Source of the DNA: Bacteroidales bacterium
GTDB taxonomy: Bacteria > Bacteroidota > Bacteroidia > Bacteroidales > UBA932
Reading direction: 5' to 3'
DNA length: 41,860 nucleotides
NCBI GenBank assembly: GCA_017535125.1
Contig: JAFXUS010000024.1
Coordinates: 1 to 41,860, forward strand
The translations under genes and the position numbers were made by a program. Under the pieces are notes generated by a model that was not told the DNA's origin, searched no databases, and was given only the letters and a program-made list of their open reading frames with translations. Each line of letters starts with the position of its first letter. Position 1 is the first letter of the stretch. This document shows positions 9,709 through 18,898 of this stretch, in pieces.

Positions 9709-11895
9709 TCACAGGTCGGTTCTGACGACATCCTGGATGCCGTCGATCTTGGAAAGGCCTTCCACCATCCGCTCGAGGTTCCGCTTGTCGCGGACGCGCA
9801 GTTCGATGAATCCTTCGAACAGGCCGCCGTCCGTGGATAGCTGGAGCTTGCGGATGTTGATGCCCAGGGTCTGGGAAATGAAGTTGGAGATGTCGCCCAG
9901 CAGGCCGATGCGGTCGATGCCCTTGAGCGAGATACGGATCGGGTATTCCTGCTGAACGGCCTCCCAGCGGGGGACGACCATGCGGTTGCCGTATTTGCTG
10001 GCGAGGCTTTCCGCCACGGGGCAGGATTTCTTGTGCACGATGACGAGGGTGTCGCTCATCGAGAAGCCGATCACCGGGTCGCCCGGGATGGGGTGGCAGC
10101 ATTCCGCGATCTTGTACTGGATGGCGCTGTCTTCCCGGAGCGTGGTGCTCTTCCGGCGCTCGCCGGACGAGAGGTCCTTCTCGTCGATGATGGCCTTGAA
10201 TTCCTCGGGACCGAGCAGGCCCAGGCCGATGCGGAAGAAGAGCTCGTCCTCGTCGCGCAGCTGGGTGTAGTCCTGGAACTTCCGGATCAGCTCCCGGCTG
10301 TTCTGGAGGCCCATCAGGCGGACGCGCTCCTCGAAGATGCGCTCGCCCTCGCGGGCGATGACGTCGAAGTCGCGGCGGAAGTATTCGATGACGCGGTTGC
10401 GCGCGTAGCGGGTATGCAGGACGGAGATCCAGTCCATCTTGGGCCGGGCGTTCTCCGCCGTGATGATTTCGACCTGGTCTCCCGCCTTGAGGGTGTAGGA
10501 GAGCGGGACGAGTTTCATGTTGACCTTGGCCGCGATGGCCTTGTTGCCGATCTCCGTGTGGATCTGGTAGGCGAAGTCCAGCGCCGTGGCGCCGCCGCGG
10601 ATGGCTTTCTGCTCGCCTTTCGGCGTGAACACGACGATCTCGTTGCTGAGCAGGTCCTTGTGGATGATGTCCAACAGTTCGAGGTCGCTGACGTCGTCGC
10701 TCAGCAGGATCTCCTGCACCTCGGCGAGCCATTTGTCCATCTCGGAGTCGTTCTCGGAGATATAGCCGTCGTTCTTGTAGGCCCAGTGGGCGGCGATACC
10801 CTTCTCGGCGATGTCGTCCATGCGGCGGGAGCGGATCTGGACTTCCACCCAGAAGCCGGAATGGCTCATCAGGGTGCAGTGCAGGGCTTCATAGCCGTTA
10901 CTCTTGGGCTGGGAGATCCAGTCGCGCCGGCGGGTCAGGTTCTCCCGGTAGAGGTGCGTGACGGTGGAGAAGATGAGGTAGGCCTGTCCGCGCTCGGTCT
11001 GGATGTTGTTTTCCTTGGGATCGAAGATGATGCGGACGGCGTAGAGATCATAGATCTGCTCGAAGGGCACCTGTTTCGTGCGCATCTTGTACCAGATGGA
11101 GTAGGGGGTCTTGATGCGCTTCTTGATGGTGAACTTGTAGCCGGCTTCCTTGAGCGCCTGCTCGATGGGGGCGATGAAGGTGTCGATGTCCTTGTCGCGC
11201 GTGGCGACGTTGCCCTTGATGCGCTCGGTGATGCGGCGGTAGTCCTCCGGTTCCTTGTAGCGGAGCCAGATGTTCTCCATCTCCGACTTGACGCTGTACA
11301 GGCCGAGGCGGTGCGCCAGCGGGATGAAGATGAACATGGTCTCGGAGAGGATCTTGTCCCGCTTGTGCTCGGGCATGTATTCGATGGTGCGGCAGTTGTG
11401 CAGCCGGTCCGCCAGCTTGATCAGGACGACGCGCACGTCGTCGTTGAGGGTGAGCAGGATGCGCTTGAAGTTCTCCGCCTGCAGGCTTTCCGTGCTGGCC
11501 GCTTCTCCCTTTCGGTCCTCGTTGTCCAGTACGGTCTTGATCTTGGTGAGGCCGTCCACCAGCGTGGAAATCTTGTCGCCGAAGAGGTTGCGGATGTCTT
11601 CCACCGTGTAGGCGGTGTCCTCGACCACGTCGTGCAGCAAGGCGGCGCAGATGGATTTGCAGCCCAGGCCGATCTCCGAGACGACGATCTCGGCCACGGC
11701 GATGGGGTGCAGGATGTAGGGCTCGCCCGAGCGGCGGCGCACGTTCTTGTGGGCCTGGTTGGCGAACTTGAAGGCTTTCCGCACGGTCTCCACCTCCGCC
11801 TTGTCCTTGCAGCGCTTGGCGGCTACCTTCATCAGCGAGGTGTAGGCCTCGTCGATGCAGCGGAGATCATCGGGTGTGAACTGGGAGATACTCAT
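9709..11895 (-). CDS. rel: RelA/SpoT-family (p)ppGpp synthetase/hydrolase
   Basis: 728 residues with full long-RSH layout. HD hydrolase domain: H63, HD at 88-89 and ED at 92-93, all intact. Synthetase domain about 230-375 (TPYSIWYKMRTK, IYDLYAVRIIF, SNGYEALHC, EVQIRS, GIAAHWAYK). TGS domain about 420-480 (VFTPKGEQKAIRGGATALDFAYQIHTEIG). C-terminal helical/CC segment with ECCHPIPGDPVIGF, and an ACT domain at the end. Intact HD residues argue for a bifunctional enzyme making and degrading the stringent-response alarmone. One-base overlap with the membrane-protein gene upstream; it sits between DNA ligase and envelope genes in the same unit. Confidence 0.97.
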   Translation of the reverse strand: MSISQFTPDDLRCIDEAYTSLMKVAAKRCKDKAEVETVRKAFKFANQAHKNVRRRSGEPYILHPIAVAEIVVSEIGLGCKSICAALLHDVVEDTAYTVEDIRNLFGDKISTLVDGLTKIKTVLDNEDRKGEAASTESLQAENFKRILLTLNDDVRVVLIKLADRLHNCRTIEYMPEHKRDKILSETMFIFIPLAHRLGLYSVKSEMENIWLRYKEPEDYRRITERIKGNVATRDKDIDTFIAPIEQALKEAGYKFTIKKRIKTPYSIWYKMRTKQVPFEQIYDLYAVRIIFDPKENNIQTERGQAYLIFSTVTHLYRENLTRRRDWISQPKSNGYEALHCTLMSHSGFWVEVQIRSRRMDDIAEKGIAAHWAYKNDGYISENDSEMDKWLAEVQEILLSDDVSDLELLDIIHKDLLSNEIVVFTPKGEQKAIRGGATALDFAYQIHTEIGNKAIAAKVNMKLVPLSYTLKAGDQVEIITAENARPKMDWISVLHTRYARNRVIEYFRRDFDVIAREGERIFEERVRLMGLQNSRELIRKFQDYTQLRDEDELFFRIGLGLLGPEEFKAIIDEKDLSSGERRKSTTLREDSAIQYKIAECCHPIPGDPVIGFSMSDTLVIVHKKSCPVAESLASKYGNRMVVPRWEAVQQEYPIRISLKGIDRIGLLGDISNFISQTLGINIRKLQLSTDGGLFEGFIELRVRDKRNLERMVEGLSKIDGIQDVVRTDL

Positions 11896-12830
11896 TATCC
11901 TTTTTCAGTGTCCCACGCGGAGACGTTATAGCGATCGACATTTTGGAAACTGTATGTGAGCTGCGCTCCGTAAATGATGATCTGCCAGCTGAAATTCAGC
12001 CAGATCAGGAAGAGCGGGATGGCAGCGAGGAGTCCGTAGGTCTGGCTGAGCCGCCCCACGAACATCTGCGTGTGCAGGTAGAGGTGCTGGAACAGCAGGA
12101 AGATGACACCGGCGATCAGGGCCGCCCAGAAGGCGTATTTGGGCTTGACGTAGGTGGCGGGGATGTATTTGTACATGACCGTGAACGTGCCCACCGAGAT
12201 GGCGTAGAAGCCGATGTTGCCCAGCCATTTGAACAGGCCCCGCACTTCTTTCATGTTCAGGCCGAACAGGTCGGTCATGTTGGTGGCATACACGATGCCG
12301 GTGCCGAAGATGATGATGATGAACGGGGCGAGGAAGAGCACCAGGAAGTAGAAGCCGAAGCGCTTGTAGATCTTGCGGGGGATCTTGAGGATGCCCCAGA
12401 CGTTGTTGAAGACGCGCTCCACCTGGAACATCATCCACAGGATGGCCCAGAGGAACATCAGGGCGGAGACGAGTCCCAGTCCGCCGCCCTGGGCGGAGAG
12501 CAGGATGTTGTCCGCCTTCTCGGCAAGCATCGTGACGATTTCGGGGTGGGTGGGCAGGACCATCTGGAGGATCTCCGTGACCTTGTTCTCCAGGCCCAGA
12601 CCGCCCGTGATCGCGAAGGCGAAGGCGATCGATGGGACGAGGGCCAGGGTGATGAAATAGCTCAGCGAGACGCACTGGAAGCCCATCCGGTTCTCCGTGA
12701 AAGTCTTGAAGGTGATGCGGATGATCTTCCAGGTACGGACCAGCCATGCATAGAATCTGGAGTCCCCGCTGGTGTCGAGGGTCCAGATCCGGTCGCTGAA
12801 CAGGTTCGTTATTTTGCTGGCTATCTTCAT
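11895..12830 (-). CDS. YihY/BrkB-family inner-membrane protein
   Basis: 311 residues with about six transmembrane helices (e.g. FITLALVPSIAFAFAITGG, ALMFLWAILWMMFQV, YFLVLFLAPFIIIIFGTGIV, ALIAGVIFLLFQHLYL, IPLFLIWLNFSWQIIIYGA). YihY features visible: SLSYFITLALVP near the first helix, FNNVWGI, YKYIPATYVKPKYAFWAA and LIWLNFSWQIIIYGAQLTY near the C-terminus. The family was once called ribonuclease BN by mistake; its actual function (lipid or polymer transport has been proposed) is not settled. Seven-base spacing from ligA and one-base overlap with rel show cotranscription. Confidence 0.93.
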   Translation of the reverse strand: MKIASKITNLFSDRIWTLDTSGDSRFYAWLVRTWKIIRITFKTFTENRMGFQCVSLSYFITLALVPSIAFAFAITGGLGLENKVTEILQMVLPTHPEIVTMLAEKADNILLSAQGGGLGLVSALMFLWAILWMMFQVERVFNNVWGILKIPRKIYKRFGFYFLVLFLAPFIIIIFGTGIVYATNMTDLFGLNMKEVRGLFKWLGNIGFYAISVGTFTVMYKYIPATYVKPKYAFWAALIAGVIFLLFQHLYLHTQMFVGRLSQTYGLLAAIPLFLIWLNFSWQIIIYGAQLTYSFQNVDRYNVSAWDTEKG

Positions 12831-12836
12831 TATATC

Positions 12837-15085
<2,249 letters not shown>

Positions 15086-15090
15086 CTCGG

Positions 15091-15297
15091 CAGCGGGCGG
15101 ATGGTCTCTCGCGGGCGGACGAAAAAATATTTTTCGTACAGTTGCTCGAAAAACCAATTTCCGCTCCGCCCTCCGCAACGCCGACGCACCCCACCCGCCT
15201 GCTGTCACCTGCCGGGCACGCAGGAGGGCCTGTTTGTGCCCGGGAGGTCAAAAATAACCTTCCCGGGCACGGGAACACCCTTTTCGGTGCCCGGGAA
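15091..15297. repeat. REP-like palindromic repeat, copy A
   Basis: About 205 bp in two parts. Part 1 (15091-15204) is a large hairpin: outer arms CAGCGGGCGGATGG and CCACCCGCCTGCTG, with an inner stem TTTTTCG / CGAAAAA around a 10-base loop. Part 2 (15212-15297) is a chain of alternating CCGGGCAC and GTGCCCGG units that can pair as three successive hairpins. An inverted, clearly homologous copy lies at 18557-18766; both share for example GTTGCTCGAAAAACCAAT. Copy A fills the space between the stop codon of the propeller gene (15302) and the ligA promoter and may serve as a terminator or mRNA 3' stabiliser for the former. No gene is supported in 15057-15301. Confidence 0.85.
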
Positions 15298-15301
15298 CTG
15301 C

Positions 15302-16222
15302 TTACCGCAGCGCGTAGCGCGTGATTGCGCCGTACGCGAAGGCGTAGTTACACCCGTCGCAGATGATGCCGAGCGGGAACTCAGACTGCGGGACGGCTTT
15401 GTACCGATGGTTCGTCAGATCGTAGATGAGCACGGCGCACTCCCCGCTCAGCTCGAAAGCAAGGTAGAGCCGGTCGGCCGTTTTCTGGACGTTGGTGAAA
15501 CTGGGCTGCCGCTTGCCGAAGTCCCACATATACGGGACACAGGCGAAGTCATTGCCCGTGAAAAGATGGATTTCACCGGACCGCGAGAGGAAACAGTAAA
15601 CGGATTCGCCGCAGCGGAAGAAGCGGGCGTTCTCGACTTCCGTGGCCGGGGCATGCGCGTGCGTGATATAACTGTCAGCGGTCGGAAGCGCATCGGAATA
15701 AAACCCGAGTTTTCCGATGATATAGCCGCAATTATACGCAAGCCCGTCTTTGCTGCCCAGCATGAAAAGGGAATCTTCATCCACCCGGCCCAGGCATTTC
15801 AGCGTCACGCCTTCGTTATCGAACGGGTGCTTCGCCAGCAGGGAGCAGTCCGCCATAGCATAGTCGAAGAAGGCGTTCTGCGTCAGGACTTCCAGGGTCT
15901 CGTCCCGATAGACCGAGGCATCGAGGATGGTCTCCGCGCACGCGATAGCGGTCACGAACCGGCCGCTCCCATCGAAGAGCAGGATTTCATTCTTCCCGGC
16001 ATCCAACAGGACGAAACGGTCCGGAGCGACGTCCAGCAGCACTGCTTCCTGTTCGAGCGACGCCCCCTGGAGCGGGATCGTCACGGCCTCCGCATACACG
16101 TCCCGGGCGCTGGCGGGATGTTTCAGCGCCCGGTCGAGATTAATATTCTGCGAATCGGAGCCGCCCAGCCCGCAGGAGACAGCGAGCAGAGCGACCAAGA
16201 GGGAAGAGCAACGTTTTTTCAT
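15302..16222 (-). CDS. Lipoprotein, probable 6-bladed beta-propeller family
   Basis: 306 residues. MKKRCSSLLVALLAVSC is a lipoprotein signal with probable lipidated C17. The body has repeated beta-blade-like units: DRFVLLDAGKNEILLFDGSGRF, DETLEVLTQNAFFDYAMADCSLL, DSLFMLGSKDGLAYN, CGESVYCFLSRSGEIHLF, ADRLYLAFELSGECAVLIYDL. This matches the Bacteroidetes '6-bladed beta-propeller' lipoproteins (NHL-like), usually of unknown ligand. Its ATG overlaps the stop of the small membrane-protein gene upstream by one base, so the two are a transcriptional pair divergent from the LytTR regulator at 16718, which may control them. Family assignment rests on pattern only. Confidence 0.7.
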   Translation of the reverse strand: MKKRCSSLLVALLAVSCGLGGSDSQNINLDRALKHPASARDVYAEAVTIPLQGASLEQEAVLLDVAPDRFVLLDAGKNEILLFDGSGRFVTAIACAETILDASVYRDETLEVLTQNAFFDYAMADCSLLAKHPFDNEGVTLKCLGRVDEDSLFMLGSKDGLAYNCGYIIGKLGFYSDALPTADSYITHAHAPATEVENARFFRCGESVYCFLSRSGEIHLFTGNDFACVPYMWDFGKRQPSFTNVQKTADRLYLAFELSGECAVLIYDLTNHRYKAVPQSEFPLGIICDGCNYAFAYGAITRYALR

Positions 16223-16566
16223 TACAGGCGGGGTTTCTGGATCATTCTGATAACCAGGGAAATCATATAGATGATCATCCCGTAGATGACCGGGATCAGG
16301 ATCACCTTGATGCCGAAGAGCACGCCAGGCGAGATCAGGTCGAACATGCCGTGCACTTCACTGCCCAGGTCGATGGCCACCTGCTGCAGGGTGGACAAGG
16401 CGCCATAGAGCGGGAACAAGGGAGACACGAGGCCGAAGACGAGGGCAAACTTGCCGATTTCCTTCACCCAGCGGGGTGCTTTCCAGGCGGCGAAGAAAAG
16501 GGCGACCAGAAGAATCGTAAGGACGGACATGAAGATTGGACCGCCATCAATGAATAACTTGAACAT
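16222..16566 (-). CDS. Small membrane protein, distantly MotA/TolQ/ExbB-like
   Basis: 114 residues from ATG 16566 (MFKLFIDGGPIFMSVLTILL). An in-frame ATG further upstream would start before the promoter at 16599-16629 and is rejected. Three hydrophobic segments: about 10-28, 38-58 and 85-108. The N-terminal GGPIFMS…helix and the Gly/Pro-rich LVSPLFPLYGALSTLQQVAIDLG … ISPGVLFGIKVILIPVIYG resemble the first and last transmembrane parts of ExbB/TolQ proton channels. It is half the usual length and no ExbD gene is adjacent, so a channel role is uncertain. Coupled to the propeller lipoprotein by a TAATG overlap. Confidence 0.65.
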   Translation of the reverse strand: MFKLFIDGGPIFMSVLTILLVALFFAAWKAPRWVKEIGKFALVFGLVSPLFPLYGALSTLQQVAIDLGSEVHGMFDLISPGVLFGIKVILIPVIYGMIIYMISLVIRMIQKPRL

Positions 16567-16598
16567 AAGGCTATGAGTTTTGTGGGTTAATCTGGGAG

Positions 16599-16629
16599 CA
16601 AAAGTAAGCGACGGCCGTTTTCCGTCCAA
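16599..16629 (-). promoter_or_regulatory. Promoter of the ExbB-like/propeller pair
   Basis: Minus strand: -33 TTG (16629-16627), 20-bp spacer, -7 TACTTTTG (16606-16599). Start codon 33 bases downstream at 16566. Confidence 0.7.
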
Positions 16630-16677
16630 GCCGAAACCCCGGGAAAGGACGTTAAATCCCCAATATCGGCTTCCGGA

Positions 16678-16709
16678 TTGCGGGAACTGCGGTTATTTTA
16701 TTATTTTTG
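16678..16709 (+). promoter_or_regulatory. Promoter of the membrane LytTR regulator
   Basis: -33 TTG (16678-16680), 21-bp spacer, -7 TATTTTTG (16702-16709). Only eight bases separate the box from the ATG at 16718, so the leader is at most a few bases. Between this and the divergent promoter, AAACCCC (16634) and AAATCCCC (16654) repeat at a 20-bp distance, a weak candidate LytTR site. Confidence 0.65.
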
Positions 16710-16717
16710 TGTAGGTA

Positions 16718-17434
16718 ATGAAACGATTGCTGATCATATCCTACTGGGTTATCTCCGTTCTGCTGGTGGCGCTTGTCCTCGTCAGTCTTGGCTATCGCTT
16801 CCTCGAGGCGCTCTTCATCGGGACCTTGTTCCTGCCCGGCGCCTTGGCGGCGAAGTTCTTTTTCCCGAAGGTGAATTTCAAGAAGCAGCGGTCTGCAATC
16901 AAAGATACCGTCTTTGTCGTGCTGGGCATCCTGGTCGGAGAGATGTTCCTGTTCCTGGTCGCGCATTATTATATCCACCTCCTCCGGGAAGGGCGTTACC
17001 TCCCGCCGGATCTCATGCCGGACATTCCCCACCTCCTGACCAACCCGGTCTTCATTGCCATCATCCTGACGGCGCTCGCCGCAGGCGCCTTTTTCTTCGA
17101 GTCCTGGCTGGATCGGAAGCGTCCCAGCGCACCCGGCCCCATTTCGTTCACCTCCGACCGGAAGACGGTCAGACTGTCCCGCGAGGAAATCCTCTTTGTC
17201 GAATCCAACGATGACGCCACCGTCGTCGTGGCAACGGATGGGCGGCGCTTCAAGAATTATACGTCCATCTCCCAGTGGGAGTCTAACCTGAGCCCCCAGT
17301 TCATCCGCATCCACCGCGCCTTCCTCGTCAACCGGGCCGCCATCACCCGCATCGACGTCGACCTCCTCTACCTCGGCGACATCCAGCTTCCCATCTCCCG
17401 GAAGTACAAAGACGCCGTCAGCGGCATCAACTAG
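16718..17434 (+). CDS. Membrane-anchored LytTR-domain transcriptional regulator
   Basis: 238 residues. Four transmembrane helices (about 5-25, 28-48, 63-87, 111-130) are followed by a C-terminal LytTR DNA-binding domain (about 142-238): TSDRKTVRLSREEILFVESNDDATVVVATDG, FIRIHRAFLVNRAAI and LPISRKYKDAV are the standard landmarks (the 'RIHRaFLVN' strand-helix and the final PISR.y). No receiver domain is present, so it is a one-component membrane regulator that may sense a signal in or across the inner membrane. It is divergent from the ExbB-like/propeller pair, the most likely regulated genes (inference). Confidence 0.9.
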   Translation: MKRLLIISYWVISVLLVALVLVSLGYRFLEALFIGTLFLPGALAAKFFFPKVNFKKQRSAIKDTVFVVLGILVGEMFLFLVAHYYIHLLREGRYLPPDLMPDIPHLLTNPVFIAIILTALAAGAFFFESWLDRKRPSAPGPISFTSDRKTVRLSREEILFVESNDDATVVVATDGRRFKNYTSISQWESNLSPQFIRIHRAFLVNRAAITRIDVDLLYLGDIQLPISRKYKDAVSGIN

Positions 17435-17449
17435 AATTTGCCTGGCATC

Positions 17450-18391
17450 CTATCTCCCCAGGAATGCGGCCAGCGTCCGCTCGTCGAGACGAAGCATACG
17501 CTGGATTTGCTTGTTCGTCGCCTTGTAATCAAAATGAAGTGTCCTGGCCAGCTGTTGTTTTAATACCGGAGTCAATATTTCCGGACGGGCGTTCCCATGC
17601 TTGTCCCGACATATCTGACGGACGATCAGATAGAGCTCATCATCGGTATAAAGGATCGAGTCTCCAAGCTGGTTGGCAATATCACGATAGGATTCAACGC
17701 TTCGCGACACCATGTTGAAGTAATGCCGCGCATCCCGGAAAATACCTTCTCCCAGCGTCAGATCACAATAAAAAGCCGGAGAGATGTAGCCATCAACAAT
17801 CGGTGCATTGGCTGGGTAATCAACCGTATGGCTGCTGAACAACTGCCTTTTCTCACGCACGGAAAGTCCTTCGATCCTCCGGTCATGGCGCTGTTTGGCG
17901 TCGGGGTTAAAATAATACCGATTCGCGCCCCATGGGTAGGAGAATGGAGTATAATCCGGATGGACCAGGTAGCCATTCCGATTGACATAGGCAATGGAAT
18001 TGCGAAGGAAAGCCAGATCATTTATCGGAAATACTTTTGCTTGGAACATATCCAGATTACGGACTCTCCCGGTGGATTGATAAAAGCGGTAGAGCCTTTT
18101 CCGCATTCCGGAAAAACACGTAAGCGCCGCGTCTGGCGCGCCTTCTCCAATGATATGAAGATGTGTGCGCATAATCTCGTGCGTGATAATAGTGACCCCC
18201 GGCGTCGAATGTGTACTGGAAGCAATCAGATTCATGGCGAAGCGATAGTCTACATCGTTTTCGAATAGGACGAGCGTACTGTCGCCAGGGGTGCATAAAT
18301 GGTAAAACGGACCGCGGGATCGGAAAAGATCCTCGCATTGCTGCTCTCTTTCTCCGAACGAGAGCGGGCGGTTGGGAAAACAGTTTTTCAT
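17450..18391 (-). CDS. REP-associated tyrosine transposase-like protein (Y1/RAYT family)
   Basis: 313 residues. The metal-binding HUH motif is THLHI (H77, H79) in a strand context, HEIMRTHLHIIGEG, equivalent to the MPNHVHLLI motif of IS200/RAYT enzymes. The candidate catalytic tyrosine is Y135 in FLRNSIAYVNRNGYLVHP, followed by YPWGANRYYF, which matches the YxxxNPVxAG…YPWSS region of RAYTs. The C-terminal 100 residues end in a helix-turn-helix-like KQIQRMLRLDERTL. RAYTs nick single-stranded hairpins and mobilise REP elements. A REP-like array (18557-18766) lies directly upstream and an inverted copy at 15091-15297, supporting the assignment. There are no flanking transposon ends typical of full IS200/IS605. 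Frame intact. Confidence 0.82.
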   Translation of the reverse strand: MKNCFPNRPLSFGEREQQCEDLFRSRGPFYHLCTPGDSTLVLFENDVDYRFAMNLIASSTHSTPGVTIITHEIMRTHLHIIGEGAPDAALTCFSGMRKRLYRFYQSTGRVRNLDMFQAKVFPINDLAFLRNSIAYVNRNGYLVHPDYTPFSYPWGANRYYFNPDAKQRHDRRIEGLSVREKRQLFSSHTVDYPANAPIVDGYISPAFYCDLTLGEGIFRDARHYFNMVSRSVESYRDIANQLGDSILYTDDELYLIVRQICRDKHGNARPEILTPVLKQQLARTLHFDYKATNKQIQRMLRLDERTLAAFLGR

Positions 18392-18556
18392 ATCTGCAAA
18401 GGTCGAAAGAGATAATCGTTTAAATATCCGTTTAATCGTTTAATAGAAAGAAATGGATGGAGATGGCTAATACCCAAATAGTATCACTTTGACCGCCATA
18501 TGATTAAACATACAAAAAAACAGTAAAAGCCACCATTTTGTACAAATACAGTTGTA
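18392..18556. other. AT-rich upstream region of the transposase gene
   Basis: No gene. Low GC compared with the surroundings, containing three copies of CGTTTAA (18417, 18429, 18437). I could not place a convincing TAnnTTTG promoter for the transposase, which fits low or silent expression. Confidence 0.5.
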
Positions 18557-18766
18557 GCCGGGCACGCTTGTGCCTTCCTCCGTGCCCGGGGAGTCATTTT
18601 TCGACCTCCCGGGCACAGACAGGCCTTTCAGTGTGCCCGGCAGGCGGGCAGCGGGCGGATGGGCAGCGTCGGCGTCGTGGAGGGTGGAGCCGGAATTGGT
18701 TTTTCGAGCAACTGCACGAAAAATAATTCCGGTCCGCCCGCGAGGAGACATCCGCCTGCTGACGCC
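18557..18766. repeat. REP-like palindromic repeat, copy B (inverted relative to copy A)
   Basis: Homologous to 15091-15297 in reverse orientation. GCCGGGCAC/GTGCCCGG hairpins at 18557-18642, then a large hairpin at about 18648-18766 with the conserved inner stem TTTTTCG / CGAAAAA and the shared loop sequence GCAACTG. In this copy the inner stem is extended by AATTCCGG/CCGGAATT. Differences between copies A and B often occur on both sides of stems, which suggests selection for folding. Located between the transposase start and the operator array of the next gene. Confidence 0.85.
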
Positions 18767-18777
18767 GGGAGCCGAAT

Positions 18778-18848
18778 TTCGTCGAAGGAAAATGCAGCTT
18801 CGTCGAAAGGGTCGATTTTTCGTCGAAGGGAAAGGGGCGCTCGTCGAA
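18778..18848 (+). promoter_or_regulatory. Four-copy direct-repeat operator, probable LytTR binding sites
   Basis: The 9-mer TTCGTCGAA occurs at 18778, 18799 and 18819, and as CTCGTCGAA at 18840. Starts are 21, 20 and 21 bp apart, about two helical turns, so all copies lie on the same DNA face. LytTR proteins bind paired 9-bp direct repeats with about 12-bp gaps, exactly this layout, and a LytTR response regulator is encoded at 22483. The last copy ends six bases before the -33 box of the barrel gene, an activator-like position. Each copy is also a small palindrome (TTCG-N-CGAA). Confidence 0.75.
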
Positions 18849-18854
18849 AGTTCA

Positions 18855-18885
18855 TTGACTCAGGGGGTTGGGCGCGGTAATTTTG
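18855..18885 (+). promoter_or_regulatory. Promoter of the barrel gene at 18899
   Basis: -33 TTG (18855-18857), 20-bp spacer, -7 TAATTTTG (18878-18885). The ATG at 18899 follows 13 bases later and a second in-frame ATG at 18911 follows 25 bases later. The second gives a more normal leader and an equally good signal peptide. Confidence 0.75.
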
Positions 18886-18898
18886 CACCAGAAACAAA

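Noticed and set aside
18557..18640. The alternating GTGCCCGG units as a CRISPR array.
   Set aside because: Units are palindromes of varying spacing with no uniform spacers and no cas genes nearby.
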